NCBI GenBank assembly: GCA_011316305.1
Contig: SAUG01000058.1
Coordinates: 124,001-188,000 of the forward strand
DNA from: Rusavskia elegans
Taxonomy: Eukaryota > Ascomycota > Lecanoromycetes > Teloschistales > Teloschistaceae
Reading direction: 5' to 3'
DNA length: 64,000 bases
The translations under genes and the position numbers were made by a program. The notes under the pieces are model-generated. The model was not told the DNA's origin, did no database searches, and saw nothing but the letters and a program-made list of their open reading frames with translations. Shown piece after piece: positions 26,621-37,016 of this stretch. How positions within the stretch are numbered: position 1 is the stretch's first letter; each line of letters opens with the position of its first letter.

Positions 26621-29600
26621 TCAAAAAGCAGAGGAACCCCGCGGAAAGGCCGGTCTATTCAAGTTGGCTTTGATCATAGATACCTTGTCGTCTCTAGGAT
26701 AGATCAACGTCCCATCTGCTGTCATACAGCAGAGATCCAAACTGTCACCCATAGCCCAATCGTCAGGTATGAAATAATGTCGCTGTACTGATTCATCGCC
26801 CTCATTGCCTTGGTGCTTGGGTGGCTTTGACGAGGTTCCCGCTGATACTGGCTGATATACAGATCCAACCATCTTGTAGCTGTTTACAAATAGATCCCAA
26901 TCCAAGAAGACGAAAAGATCACCAGGGAGTATGGCGAGAGCAATTCGGACTCGGGATCTGACTTCATCTGGAATAGCCGCAGCCCTGACAAGGGATGTGT
27001 CACTCTGGTTGACACCGGCTCGGATAGGCGCCAACTCTGACAAAGGCAGAATAAAGAATCGACCAATTCCTGTGAAAGAATCATTCGAGCTCAATCGTAC
27101 CAAGACATGTTTGAGGTCTTGTGTGACCATTGCTCTCACTTTCTCCGATGCTGGTCTTGGTGCAATGATGTTGGTGCTCTTGAGGAGCTTGGTAGCTGCG
27201 TCGACGTGACCGTTCAGATCTGGAATGGGTACATTCTCTTGTCGCATCGAACGTATGTGCAGATACGAGACAGGTTCTCTACATTCAAGGAGATCTTGCC
27301 ACCCGAAGACTCGTACATCTGCAGACCCAACCCCGAGCAACAGTTCACGATGAGTTGGATGGCTCACCCACTTCCGCAACTGGCCGTCTGCAAGTTTTTC
27401 GGATGCACACAAGCTGGCGTCCTTGAGCGACCATATGTGGCCAGATTGACTGGCCACTATGAGAAGCAGGCGGGAATCTGAACTGAACAGAATCTCGTGT
27501 ATGGCTTGCTCGTCCAAGTCGAGTTTCAGTTTTCTCAGGGGCATGATTTGCGTCGTTTCGGTCAAGTGACCGTAGTCGGCTATCTCGATTTGACTAAGCA
27601 TGATATCTCCGCTCAGGTCGGCTGCCACCACGTATTGCGAATCTTGACTCCATGCCACGTGGCTGACTTCCATGAAGTTGTTGAAATTGCCAACTTCGAC
27701 TCTGTCCGAGCCAGTCGTGCTGCGAAGCTGAACAGAGCCGTCATCGGTACCGACGCAGACACACTTCCCATTTGGACAAGCTGCAAGGGAAGAGATCACT
27801 TCAAACTGTTCTAGCCTTGCTTCTGAGGCCTGTCCAACGGACATTGAGATCGCAGTTTCACTGGCTAAATCACTGCCAGCCTCTTCTGTGTCTGAAAAGC
27901 GAAGGAGGCTGTTCGGCTCCCAAGCATTGACTGAATTAACCATCCCACAGCGCAAATCGTAGAATCGCAGACAATCAGGACTAAAAGCCAGTCCCATCAG
28001 CAGATCATCGGAGGAAAGCTGATAGATGACAGAGAAGTCGGCGAAATCCCAAACTTTGACTATGCCAGTGCTGGTGCTGGACAAAAATAGTTTCCCGTCC
28101 AAGCTTGCAGTAATATCGTTGGCAAACGCCTGAGCCTCTTGGTGTTCCTCTTTCAGCGGGTGCCACTTGAATACAAATCCGTCTGTATAGAAGCCAATCA
28201 CGTGGTCTGTGACGGGATTCCAGACAAAGCGCCAAGCAACATACCATCCCGCAGAGTATTGGTCAGCAGAGAAGTTGGTTCCTTGAGCTCTATTGCATCT
28301 ATTGATGCATTCGCCAGTATCCAAAGACCATACGGATAGCGGGAACCCACGATATGCCACGCCAGCAAAGGATCCGTCTCTGCTAAAGGCAACACACGTG
28401 GGCGAGTTTGCAGCAGCTTCTGCGGTCAATGGCTCTATGAAAAGTGTCGGATGCACGTACCGCCATTCCTTCTCAGTGTGTCCGACGTCGACATAGCGGA
28501 CGGCTCGGTCGTCAAACCCAGCGAGAATCCTTGTATCGTTGTTCGTGAAAAAGAGCGTTATGGCTCGGGCTTCCAAATTGTTCCTGACCGAGTAAAGGAT
28601 ATCATCAGATGGGATTGCCCAAAGCTTTGTGGTTTGCAGGCCATAAGTAGCAAGCTTGTCACCTTGGGCATTGAGAACGATACTCGTGACAGGTTCACCA
28701 TGCTCAATGACATGGACTTCCATAAAGGTCTGAGAGTCCCAGACTACGATACGACCATTGGTACCAAGGACTGCGACATGTTGACCCGCACATGCCAGCT
28801 TGTACGCTTCAAACCCCTCTGGTAGAGAGATCCTGGCTAGACGGTCCGTCCACACATTGTCGAGGTCGCCTATTACGCAAAGGTCCCTGTCATTCTTGCA
28901 ATATGGCTGTTGATGCAGGGCCGAGGTCTCCGGGCCGAAGGGTGAAACAAGACCGTAGATGACCCGAGGGTACTTGAGAAGAGAGATGCTGAATTTGGCG
29001 ACGATTCTTATCAGGTCAGCAGCCCATTGATCGAGAAGCTGCAAATCAGAAAGCCGTCGGAGCAATGGATTCTTGGAGGCATCCTGCTTTCGTACCAGGG
29101 CGACGAACGAAGCCATACTTTTGGACGTTTTCATGAGGACATCCAGATGACCCGTCCTTGACAATAAATGCACCCATAGAGGGAAGGCGCGGCCATCGAA
29201 AAAGCTTACCAATACATTGAGTAGTTTACCTGACCCACTCTTGCTGGCTTTCAAATGATACATCCAAGAAGTGGCAGCATACAGCAAGTATGAATGAGAA
29301 GAGGGATCGTCATCGATCATATCAGATGTCGTGCGCGAGTCGAGCAGAGCCGATACTGTCTTGATGCAGAGGTCTTCATGGTTCGCGTCTACATCCACAA
29401 ACAGCTCGGTCTCGCGTGGTTGAGCAAGATATTCACGGGCTGTCTGATGGATCATTGCAACATAGTCCGAAGTATCGACCCGTATGAATTGACCACAAAC
29501 ATCGGAAATGGTCCTTTTCAGATCTAGAATTTCGGGGAAATCTGGCTCCAAGGCTTGAGAAAGCTCTCGAAGACTCATAGGTCTTCTAGCACCCATTGTC

Positions 29601-31722
29601 CATCGGAGCAGAGCCTTTGCTAGCAGCCGACTTGATTCGCGAGGGAGGTTGAGGATGGCGTGCTCCATTCGGTCATACAATTTTTGCATATCTCTTGGAA
29701 ACTCGTCAAGAGTCTCTTGGATACCTGATGCTGTCTGGCAATGGACTATCTCTTCCAGGATAAGCCGTGTCCACAGGAAATTGCCTTCGGCTCGAGTAAG
29801 AATCTTTTGAATTACCAGATTCTTGATCTGTTCACTACCGCGCATATGGTCTACTTCTTGTTCCACCAGACGTTGGATGTCTTGTGCATTGTGATCTAAG
29901 CTGTATTTTTCAAGCTTCGTCAAGCGTAGAAACCTTGAAGCTTTGGCAACGCCCATCTGTATAGATTCTGTCTGTCGACTTGCAATGAAGATTCGTAGAG
30001 GTATACTCGAGCTGGAGCAGGTGCGGATGAGATCCAGAAGAAGCTTTGGCGATTCGCACTCGTCCAAAGCGTCAATGACCCAGAAAAACGGTTGACGATG
30101 TTCCATCTTGAAGAGAAGATTTTCGTACACCTTGTGCCATATTACAGAAGCATCGGCCTTATCCACTCGCAACCCTTGCTTCGACAGATCTAGTAGACCA
30201 CGGCGAAAGGGACGATTCTCCTTCGCAATCTGACAAGCGAATGACCGAAGAAGATTGGCTACAGATCGCTTGTGTTGATCGCCAAAGTAGAAGAAGAAAT
30301 ACTGTGGTGCAAGATTTCGCTGTTGCAGAGCCGTTATAACATAGGCAGACAACACCGACTTGCCACTTGCGGGTGCAGCACTGAACCAAATTAGATGGCT
30401 TCCGTCAAGTGTGTTTATCCAGTCGGACATGCCAGTTTCACGCAATATCCATTCACAAGTTCCCTCAATCCAAAGCCGATTGTATTTGTTGAGGTCATCG
30501 TCGCGCTCAAAGAATGAAGAAAACAGCCCCTGCAACGTCTGAAGCTCATCCATGGCCTGGTCGGCCGACACGCCCACTGTACGCGTCATCTCCTCCGCCA
30601 GGGTTCCCAGGGCATTGCGAACGCTGACATAATTTGCATCTTCTGGACTAGAGTACTTGCAAACTCCATGATGGTCGGCATACAGCGGTCTTGAGATCTC
30701 TTTCGAGTAGCCCAGGATGGCGGAATCTTTCTCCAACACCATCATCTTTCTCGGACCGATCGATGTAGGTAGTGTCTCGTAAAATGACCAGATTGACAGT
30801 CGCGGCGCGATGTGCCTGAACTGTTCATTCATTTCCTCCAAGGCCATGGAGCTTCTGTTGAGATCTGTTATGAAGTTTCTTGCAGACTGAAACGATGCGA
30901 CGAGAATTCTGTTCAGAATTTCGGCTAGGTTCGAGCCTCGATGAGGAGTCGACAGGAATATAATGGCAGATATAGACCGCGCTAGAGCTTTGTAGTGCTC
31001 GTCGTTCTGTCCCAGCATACACGCTTTCTTCGCGATCAGACCTCCCATCGAATGCGTAACGAATATGAGCGGCGTCTCCCCTATATCAAACTTCTCCCCT
31101 TCAAGTGTTTTGCCAAAGCGGAGCTCGAAAAGCAATTCTTTTGCGAAATCGGTGATGCTAGCCATACTCTTCGCTTCGCCAGGCCGGAAATTCGCATGGT
31201 AACCAAACGTGAAGATTCGTGCGCGCTCCAACTCTGTCTCTAAAGGGAGCCAAAGTCCTGGCCAGAATAGATCGGGATTGTGGTCTCTCGACCAAGTCTT
31301 TCGGCTGTCTCCTCCCAGACCGTGTATGAAGACAATATCCAAGCATGGTGTCGCCGATGGCTGATAAAGCAGTTCTAAACCCAGAAGTTTTTTCCGGCTG
31401 GGAGAACAAGTTCGGAGTGAGGAGTTTGATCCGTGATCGGGAGGGAGGAGAGGTGTCTGGTTTGAGGGCGGGGGGCTGGCTCTGTCAAGTACGAAGTCAG
31501 AGCCAACGGAGCGTTTCCGATCGGCTGGTTCGGGAGATGTTGTTTGAGAGCTTTTGTCACCAGCACTCTCGGAACCTTGAGACCTATGCCGACGGAACAA
31601 TCTGTGCTGTTCTAATGTGTCAGATTTTCGAATGCAGCCTTAGTGAGCCATAACTCACCATACTTGGCTGTCCGGCAATCAGTCTTTGGCGCGGTCAAAA
31701 ATGGTTCAGGTCTGTATAACAT
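26621..31722 (-). CDS. NOD-like receptor: lipase-like hydrolase, NACHT, WD40-type repeats
   Basis: The predicted protein has 1,684 residues from two exons. Coding runs 31,722-31,659, then an intron at 31,658-31,612 (GTGAGT..CTGAC..TTAG), then 31,611-26,621. The long frame itself opens only with TTG at 31,600; splicing to the upstream exon gives an ATG and keeps frame (..TAKY-EQHRLFRR..). Domains: a low-complexity Ser/Pro-rich leader; a lipase-like alpha/beta hydrolase at about 105-345 with HGLGG (118-122), nucleophile Ser209 in THSMGG, STPHRGS and a likely catalytic His335; NACHT at about 400-750 with P-loop AAPASGKS (433-440), Walker B FFWVIDALDE (530-539) and sensor ASRQTE; and degenerate WD40-like repeats from about 930 to the end, finishing with the RHYFIPDDW-type tail. 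Such proteins are fungal STAND receptors linked to heterokaryon incompatibility and innate immunity, cytosolic by inference. The first P-loop Gly is Ala. The domain assignment is firm; biological role is inferred. Confidence 0.9.
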
Positions 31723-31964
31723 GTGAAAAGCTATCCCACAACGGAATATTTGTTGATGCTGTGAGTGGTCAGCGGCCGAGTGAACACGGTCCTGACAAGA
31801 AAGTATACTCACTCGTCCGTCTGACAGATTAATGATACACTTAGAGTCTTCAGTGAACCGCAAGGCTGAGAGCAAGTGAGCTACAAATACGGAGGCGTCC
31901 CGGGGGATAATCGGGTTGACGATGTAGCCACTCGGATGACCGCGTCGCCCCCCTTCTTCTGCAT
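31723..31964 (-). promoter_or_regulatory. Probable 5' leader of the NLR gene: UTR intron and short uORF
   Basis: Upstream of the proposed ATG lies a well-formed intron at 31,812-31,759 (54 nt; GTGAGT donor, GCTGACC branch site, CACAG acceptor). Further upstream a 27-codon reading frame starts with ATG at 31,964 and stops with TAG at 31,881; it could act as an upstream ORF. The intron length is a multiple of three and the exon reads in frame into the main start, so an alternative, longer N-terminus cannot be ruled out. Only transcript data would settle this. Confidence 0.45.
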
Positions 31965-32640
31965 TGTTGTGTTACTTTTGTTTTTCCCACCCACCCACAC
32001 CTTCTACGACTGTGTTCGCTCCTCGAAAGTCTTCAACCCCGGGGGAGTACCTCATCGCCCAGTCGCTTAGATAAGGGAGGTTCGTCGGCAACTGTACTAC
32101 CTCCTCTTAGGGTTTAAGGTATGAGCTCCGCCGACACAGGCCTATAACTTTCTCTCCTTGTTCGACTACATAGGCGTGAACAAGATTTTAGACGGTCAAT
32201 CAGCAGATACGACAAGATCCATTGGTAGGCACGGCCGTCTTCATAATATGATAGCATGTTGGATGTTCCCACCACAAAGGTATCTAATCATAGGTAGGGG
32301 CGCATGTTATGCGGGGTCCCGATAGAAAAGAATACTTTCCTCTCTGGAGGTTTATATGTTAGCGTTCCTGCAGGGTCCGGCAGGGCCCAGGTGCTAAAGA
32401 TCCTACTCCTTCGCCACCTATACTCGCGTCTGAATGTTGGATGTAGTCTCTCTTAACAGACAATTTTGGCGAGAGTAACTATATGGCCTTACTGATTTCC
32501 TAAGATGTCTGTCGTGGTGGTTGTATGGCTGATGTTTCGTACTCCCTTAGTGTCGGGCGCCAACATCAGATTTCTCACACTAGGGACTCGTCCCGCGGCC
32601 CGCCGGGAAGTTTAGCCTAACAGATTATTGATGCGGTTAG
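31965..32640. other. Intergenic region, likely NLR promoter
   Basis: Normal-composition DNA between the divergently transcribed receptor and kinase genes. Pyrimidine-rich stretches near 31,945-32,000 (CCCCCCTTCTTCTGC, CCCACCCACCC) fit a fungal promoter on the opposite strand. No coding frame or repeat was recognised from 32,100 to 32,640. Confidence 0.45.
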
Positions 32641-32646
32641 TCAGTG

Positions 32647-33255
32647 CGTTATATCTTCGGAGCATAACAATCCTTCGTAACAACCTCAGTCTCGCAACAA
32701 TGCGTACATCAGCTGCGCAGGGTTCCTCACCTAATCATAAGTACCTTGTCTATACCTGCAAGCGACACCCAACAACCATATTACGCACCAGATCACACTT
32801 ATCGTGATCTCTATTCTTTAACCATCTATTCTGACCTTGTACTATATATCTACCACGTAAGGTTTAAAGCTATAACTCTCATATCTTTTACCTGTATATA
32901 TATACTACAATGTCTGAAAAGATATAGTATATACGATCTAATTAGGCGAATAGTACTTCCTTATCGATATTTACCTCGATTGTGTAGAATATCTTATCAC
33001 TAAAAGTCCCCGGAGAAACCTTTCATCTGGTTAATGATAGGATGTTTAGTTTGACTCTTTATACAAAATCTGATAATATTACCGCTATATTACGTGTTTG
33101 ATTCAGCCATAACATTCATTACCGTGTCGCATGCAGGTATGGGCAAGCTACTTATGATTGGGTGAGGAACCCTGTACAGCTAATGTAGCACTCCCACATT
33201 GTTGCGAGACTAAAGTTGTTGCGAAGGATTGTTGCGCTCCGAAGACATAACGCCC
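32647..33255. mobile_element. 609 bp element with ~130 bp inverted repeats
   Basis: The left arm (32,647-32,768) and right arm (33,124-33,255) are inverted copies. Both contain TTCGGAGC, CAACAATCCTTCG, GTCTCGCAACAATG, CAGGGTTCCTCACC and ATACCTGCA blocks in mirrored order. The motif TCAGTG stands outside both arms (32,641-32,646 and 33,256-33,261), a plausible target duplication. The A+T-rich centre (32,800-33,060) shows RIP-like composition, whereas the arms differ by mostly C/T and G/A changes. It has no credible coding capacity. Long arms suggest a foldback or Mutator-derived MITE. It sits in the shared promoter region of two genes. Confidence 0.82.
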
Positions 33256-33412
33256 TCAGTGACCGGCGCTTAGCGTACAGCTTTGAAGATGTGACAAGAT
33301 GTGTTGGGGGTGTAAGACCGCCTCGTGCGAGGCTGTTGGAGTTTCCGGCTACATGAGTAGTTTCTTGTTGCCGTGAGTGGGGTAGCGGCAGGGCCCTGTC
33401 TCCTCATAAGTC

Positions 33413-34721
33413 ATGGATGCCAGACAGATGTACTCTTTGGTAAGGCAACATCTCGCACGTTACCTCTCATTCTACAACGGACGAATACAATCGACCAAAT
33501 ATCTCGACATGAGTGAGAACATGGATCAAATCTCACAGGTGGGCGAAGAGGAGGTTTTGCCTGACCTTGGAGACTTTCCGATCGATGATGGGATCCTTGC
33601 CAAATTCCCTCCTGGCACACAGGTCGTTTCTGCTAATCGGTACGGACTATCGCAATGGACAATCACAGCTCGAGTCCATGTGAAATTTCCAGACGGTCAG
33701 ACGAATCGGTACTTTCTAAAGACCGCCAAAGGGAAAGTGGGCAGACTGCTCATGGAGGGCGAATTCCATGCCATCTCCGCTTTACACAACGCTGACAATC
33801 TCTTTGCACCCAAACCCCATTCTTGGGGCAAACGCAGTGGACCGGGCCCGGAGACGTATTTCTTCCTCCTCCAATATATCGACATGAGCGATCGTTTCCC
33901 GGATCCAAATCAACTGTGCAGGAGACTGGCTCAGCTGCATCGGAATAGTGTTTCGCCAACAGGGAAGTTCGGATTCCATATCAACACATGCCAGGGCAAG
34001 ACTCAGCAGTCACTAGGATGGGAGAGCAGCTGGGCTGTTCTCTTTGCAAAGATGCTGAAGCACATTGCTCAGGAGGACAATAAGACCAATGGGCATTGGG
34101 CGGCGCTCGATCAGCTGGAGTCCCGGGTCTTCTCTCACGTCATACCTAGGCTACTGGGAGCTCTCGAGAGTGACGGCAGGAGTATTAAACCGTGTCTGAT
34201 CCATGGCGACCTGTGGGAAGGAAACACAGGCACCACGTTCGATACGGGAAACATCTACACCTTTGATGCCGCCTCGTTCTACGCACATAACGAGATGGAG
34301 ATTGGAGATTGGAGATGCTTTTACAATAACATCCACAATAAAGTGTACACCAGGACCTATTTGAAGAACTATGCCCCGAGTGAGCCTAAGGAGGAGTGGG
34401 ATGATAGAAATCGCATGTACTCCATCTACTACAATATACTTTATTCCGTCAACCACGGCAGCCAGGGGACGTCGATCCGCCAAATGTAAGCTCGAAGGCG
34501 TTACCAGGGAAGCTGTGAGCTGACATCAACGCAGAGCATTCGACGATATGTACTATCTCGTCGACAAATTCGCCCCTTTCCCTGCAGGGGAAGGCCCTCC
34601 CAGAATTGACCCATCTCAGCGTGTGGCGTTTCCGACTGAAGCCGATCACACGACAACCAAGTTCGGCTCAGCAGAATCGTCTGCATACGCGGCGAAAATG
34701 AGGGAAGGTGTCGGGTCCTAA
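33413..34721 (+). CDS. Fructosamine/ketosamine-3-kinase
   Basis: Phosphorylates sugar adducts on protein amines at C3, which destabilises them and repairs glycation; the family is cytosolic. The model joins 33,413-34,485 and 34,535-34,721 across a 49 bp intron (GTAAGC..GCTGAC..GCAG), giving 419 residues; without splicing the frame stops just after the donor. Exon 2 supplies a typical family tail (IAFDDMYYLVDKFAPFPAGEGPPR). Key residues: Lys103 in FLKTAK, Glu115/Glu117, the catalytic loop LIHGDLWEGN (262-271, Asp266, Asn271), and Asp285 in FDAASFY in place of DFG. The family is usually 290-330 residues, so the first ~50 residues are extra. An in-frame 99 bp intron-like segment (33,440 GTAAGG to 33,538 CACAG) would shorten the N-terminus to MDARQMYSL-VGEEE; ATG at 33,509 is another possible start. 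Function assignment is strong; the N-terminus is not. Confidence 0.92.
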
Positions 34722-34877
34722 TTCTATAACGAACATTCGGTCAAGGACACGGGCAGCTCATTTATACTGCGAAGAAGTCAGAGGTCACTTGTGAGGCCTA
34801 CCAAACCATTGTGGACGAGGACTGATGAGGATTTATAGCGCAACGCGAATCGAGAGCAGTTTTTCTACTAGTTCGAG

Positions 34878-36494
34878 CTAGCCATTAATATTCGCACGGC
34901 TACGCTCATTCTTTCTTTTTGTGCGTCGCGTCCTCCAAGACATGCCCTTCCGTTCAATCACCAACACAGCCAGCGCCCCACATCCACCGCTCCAGATGCC
35001 CAGTATTGTGAGATACCATCCTCGGTCCAATGCAGCTAGGAGTGGTTGCAAGATTGCTATCCCAGCTGCAGCCATGGCGCAACGAACAATGCTTGCTGCC
35101 GCTGCTGCAGTACTAGGGCTCTCAGGAAACACGTCCACCAGGAGAGCATTGTAGGTGTTGTAGAAACAAGTACCCATCGAGCCTTGTATGAATTGCAGTA
35201 TGAGAACAATGGCTAGGTGTGCATGTTTCGTGACGGCCCATCCATAGCCCACCAAGACCGCCGTTGAGATGATCAGCAGGTAGTAGCTGCCTCTCGCCCT
35301 TGCCCGCTCAATCGGAAATTGCTGTAGATCATCTCCTGCCACCTCATCTATGTTCCAGCCGATCTTTCTTGCAACTGTCTTGTAGTTATAGTCCATCATT
35401 TTCCCAATGCAAAAGCTAGCGGTGATGATCCCTACACCCCGTGGGATGTATGTGAGGCCGACCTGCAGCTCGTTGAAGTGGTAAATATCTTTATACAAGT
35501 CGGGCATTACAGCCACGATGGCGTAATCGACCACATAGAAGGACCCTTGCATCCACAGTGCGAAAAAGGTGTCGAGATGAAACATGACCCGAAGACATGC
35601 CAGTGGATTGACAAAGCGGCATTGCTGCAAGATGCTGCTTCTCGAAGAGACGGGACTATCTCCTGTATTTTGGCCCTCTTGGTTTATGGCTTTAGCATTG
35701 CCTTCCTGGGCGAACAGCCAACGGATTAGTACAGACGACCAGCTCTCCTCCCACCAATATCTCTGTGCGTCAAAACCCCCATTGCCAACCAAGATTCTTG
35801 CGGTTTCTGGGAGAAACAACCCTACACCAAGCCACAGCACCACACCCACAATAACCAAGGACCAAAACACCCACTCGTAGCTGCCACTGCTCCATGCCAC
35901 CGATCCTCCGATGACAGGCCCCACACAAGCTCCTAAATTCAAGGCCATACTCACAGAACCCAGCATCCTGCCTCGGTCACTTGGTACGCAGATGTCTGCC
36001 ACGACGCCGTAGCTTATTGCCAATGCCGCACTAGCGCCCAAGCTCTGAAGCGCTCGCAAAACCAGTAGAGCGGCGTAGCTAGACTTGTTCAGGGCGAGTC
36101 CAAGATTGCCAAAGGCGTACAAGGTCAGGGTGACCAAGAATACCAATCGGCGCCCTATGGAGTCGGAGAGAGGACCGAAGACAGCTGGCGACAGGGCTTG
36201 GAAAATGATGTATATTGTGAGAGTGAGGTTGATAGCTTGAGCAGAAGTATCGAACTGTGTACGGAGGAGAGGTAGTAGAGGAAAATAGCATGTTGCTGTG
36301 AGGGGTGAAGTGATGGTAGCGAAACCTAGGAGCAATTGAAACCGTCGCTTTTGCTTATGAGTAAATACGGTATAGGGAACATTGGGCGTCGGTGGCGCTG
36401 TCGAGGCGGGACTTGTTTCGTTGGAGCCATTGCTTGCCACTTGATCCGAGTGAGCTGCTGGACCGCTCAATGCTACATCATTTTTCATGATCAT
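34878..36494 (-). CDS. MFS transporter, DHA1 drug:H+ antiporter type
   Basis: A 538-residue membrane protein with a hydrophilic N-terminus of about 50 residues, twelve hydrophobic segments and a central loop of about 60 residues between segments 6 and 7. Motif A is GPLSDSIGRR (107-116), motif B lies in LRALQSLGAS, and motif C is GACVGPVIGG (188-197), the antiporter motif of 12-TM drug transporters. The opening TSPLTATCYFPLLPLL resembles yeast QDR and fungal multidrug or polyamine exporters. The substrate cannot be told from sequence; efflux at the plasma membrane is inferred. The open frame extends seven codons upstream to a TTG, but the first ATG is at 36,494, with a second two codons later. 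No intron is needed. It faces the kinase gene tail to tail, 156 bp apart, and its promoter is cut by transposon sequence about 55 bp upstream. Confidence 0.92.
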   Translation of the reverse strand: MIMKNDVALSGPAAHSDQVASNGSNETSPASTAPPTPNVPYTVFTHKQKRRFQLLLGFATITSPLTATCYFPLLPLLRTQFDTSAQAINLTLTIYIIFQALSPAVFGPLSDSIGRRLVFLVTLTLYAFGNLGLALNKSSYAALLVLRALQSLGASAALAISYGVVADICVPSDRGRMLGSVSMALNLGACVGPVIGGSVAWSSGSYEWVFWSLVIVGVVLWLGVGLFLPETARILVGNGGFDAQRYWWEESWSSVLIRWLFAQEGNAKAINQEGQNTGDSPVSSRSSILQQCRFVNPLACLRVMFHLDTFFALWMQGSFYVVDYAIVAVMPDLYKDIYHFNELQVGLTYIPRGVGIITASFCIGKMMDYNYKTVARKIGWNIDEVAGDDLQQFPIERARARGSYYLLIISTAVLVGYGWAVTKHAHLAIVLILQFIQGSMGTCFYNTYNALLVDVFPESPSTAAAAASIVRCAMAAAGIAILQPLLAALDRGWYLTILGIWSGGCGALAVLVIERKGMSWRTRRTKRKNERSRANING

Positions 36495-36547
36495 TGCCTC
36501 GGAGCAGCAATACAATAGGGGTCCTGATCGGTGGGCGCCATATTATC

Positions 36548-37016
36548 ACTAGTTCGAACCGAGTCGGTTCCGACTTTTCTAGGTACCGAACCGAGTCGGT
36601 TCCGGGTCGAACCCGGGAACCCGGATTCGACCCGCTAAGACCGCTAAGCCCTAGTATAAAAGTATAACTCTAGTATAAAAATTATATCTATCTATCTAAA
36701 AAAATTCTAGTTAATTAATTACGTTAGCTAAAAGGTTTTTAGTTAGATGAAATATATTATCTAAATATATTACTTTTATAAATATTTAATTAATGAATTA
36801 ATTAATTATATATTGATAGTATTATCCTATATATAAAGTATTTAATAAATTAAAACGAATTTCTATTAATATCTATTTTATAATTCGATCTGATTTTTAA
36901 TTCTAATTTTAGAAATCGACCTATACCGTTTAGTAGATCGGATCGAACCGATTCGTTAAAACTCGGATTAGATTCCCGAAATACCTACGAGATCCCGATC
37001 TAAAGTAGCCAATCTA
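36548..37016. mobile_element. hAT-family MITE remnant at the island edge
   Basis: The right part aligns with the right end of hAT copy B: ACCGTTTAGTAGATCGGATCG, AAAACTCGGATTAGAT and the terminal GCCAATCTA at 37,016. The left part is G+C-rich and barely mutated: CGAACCGAGTCGGTTCCG occurs twice (36,555 and 36,587), and GGGTCGAA..TTCGACCC forms a palindrome. A matching 8 bp duplication was not found, so the left end may be truncated. The switch from normal to RIP composition occurs inside it, near 36,640. Confidence 0.65.

Noticed and set aside
31612..31875. Separate 87-codon gene upstream of the NLR (ALRFTEDSKCIINLSDGR looks WD40-like)
   Set aside because: It opens with TTG and contains two good splice donors/acceptors; it is better read as leader plus first exon of the NLR gene. 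The WD40 resemblance is too short to use.
32746..33003. 85-codon plus-strand ORF
   Set aside because: It lies in the A+T-rich centre of the inverted-repeat element, starts without ATG and has no domain.
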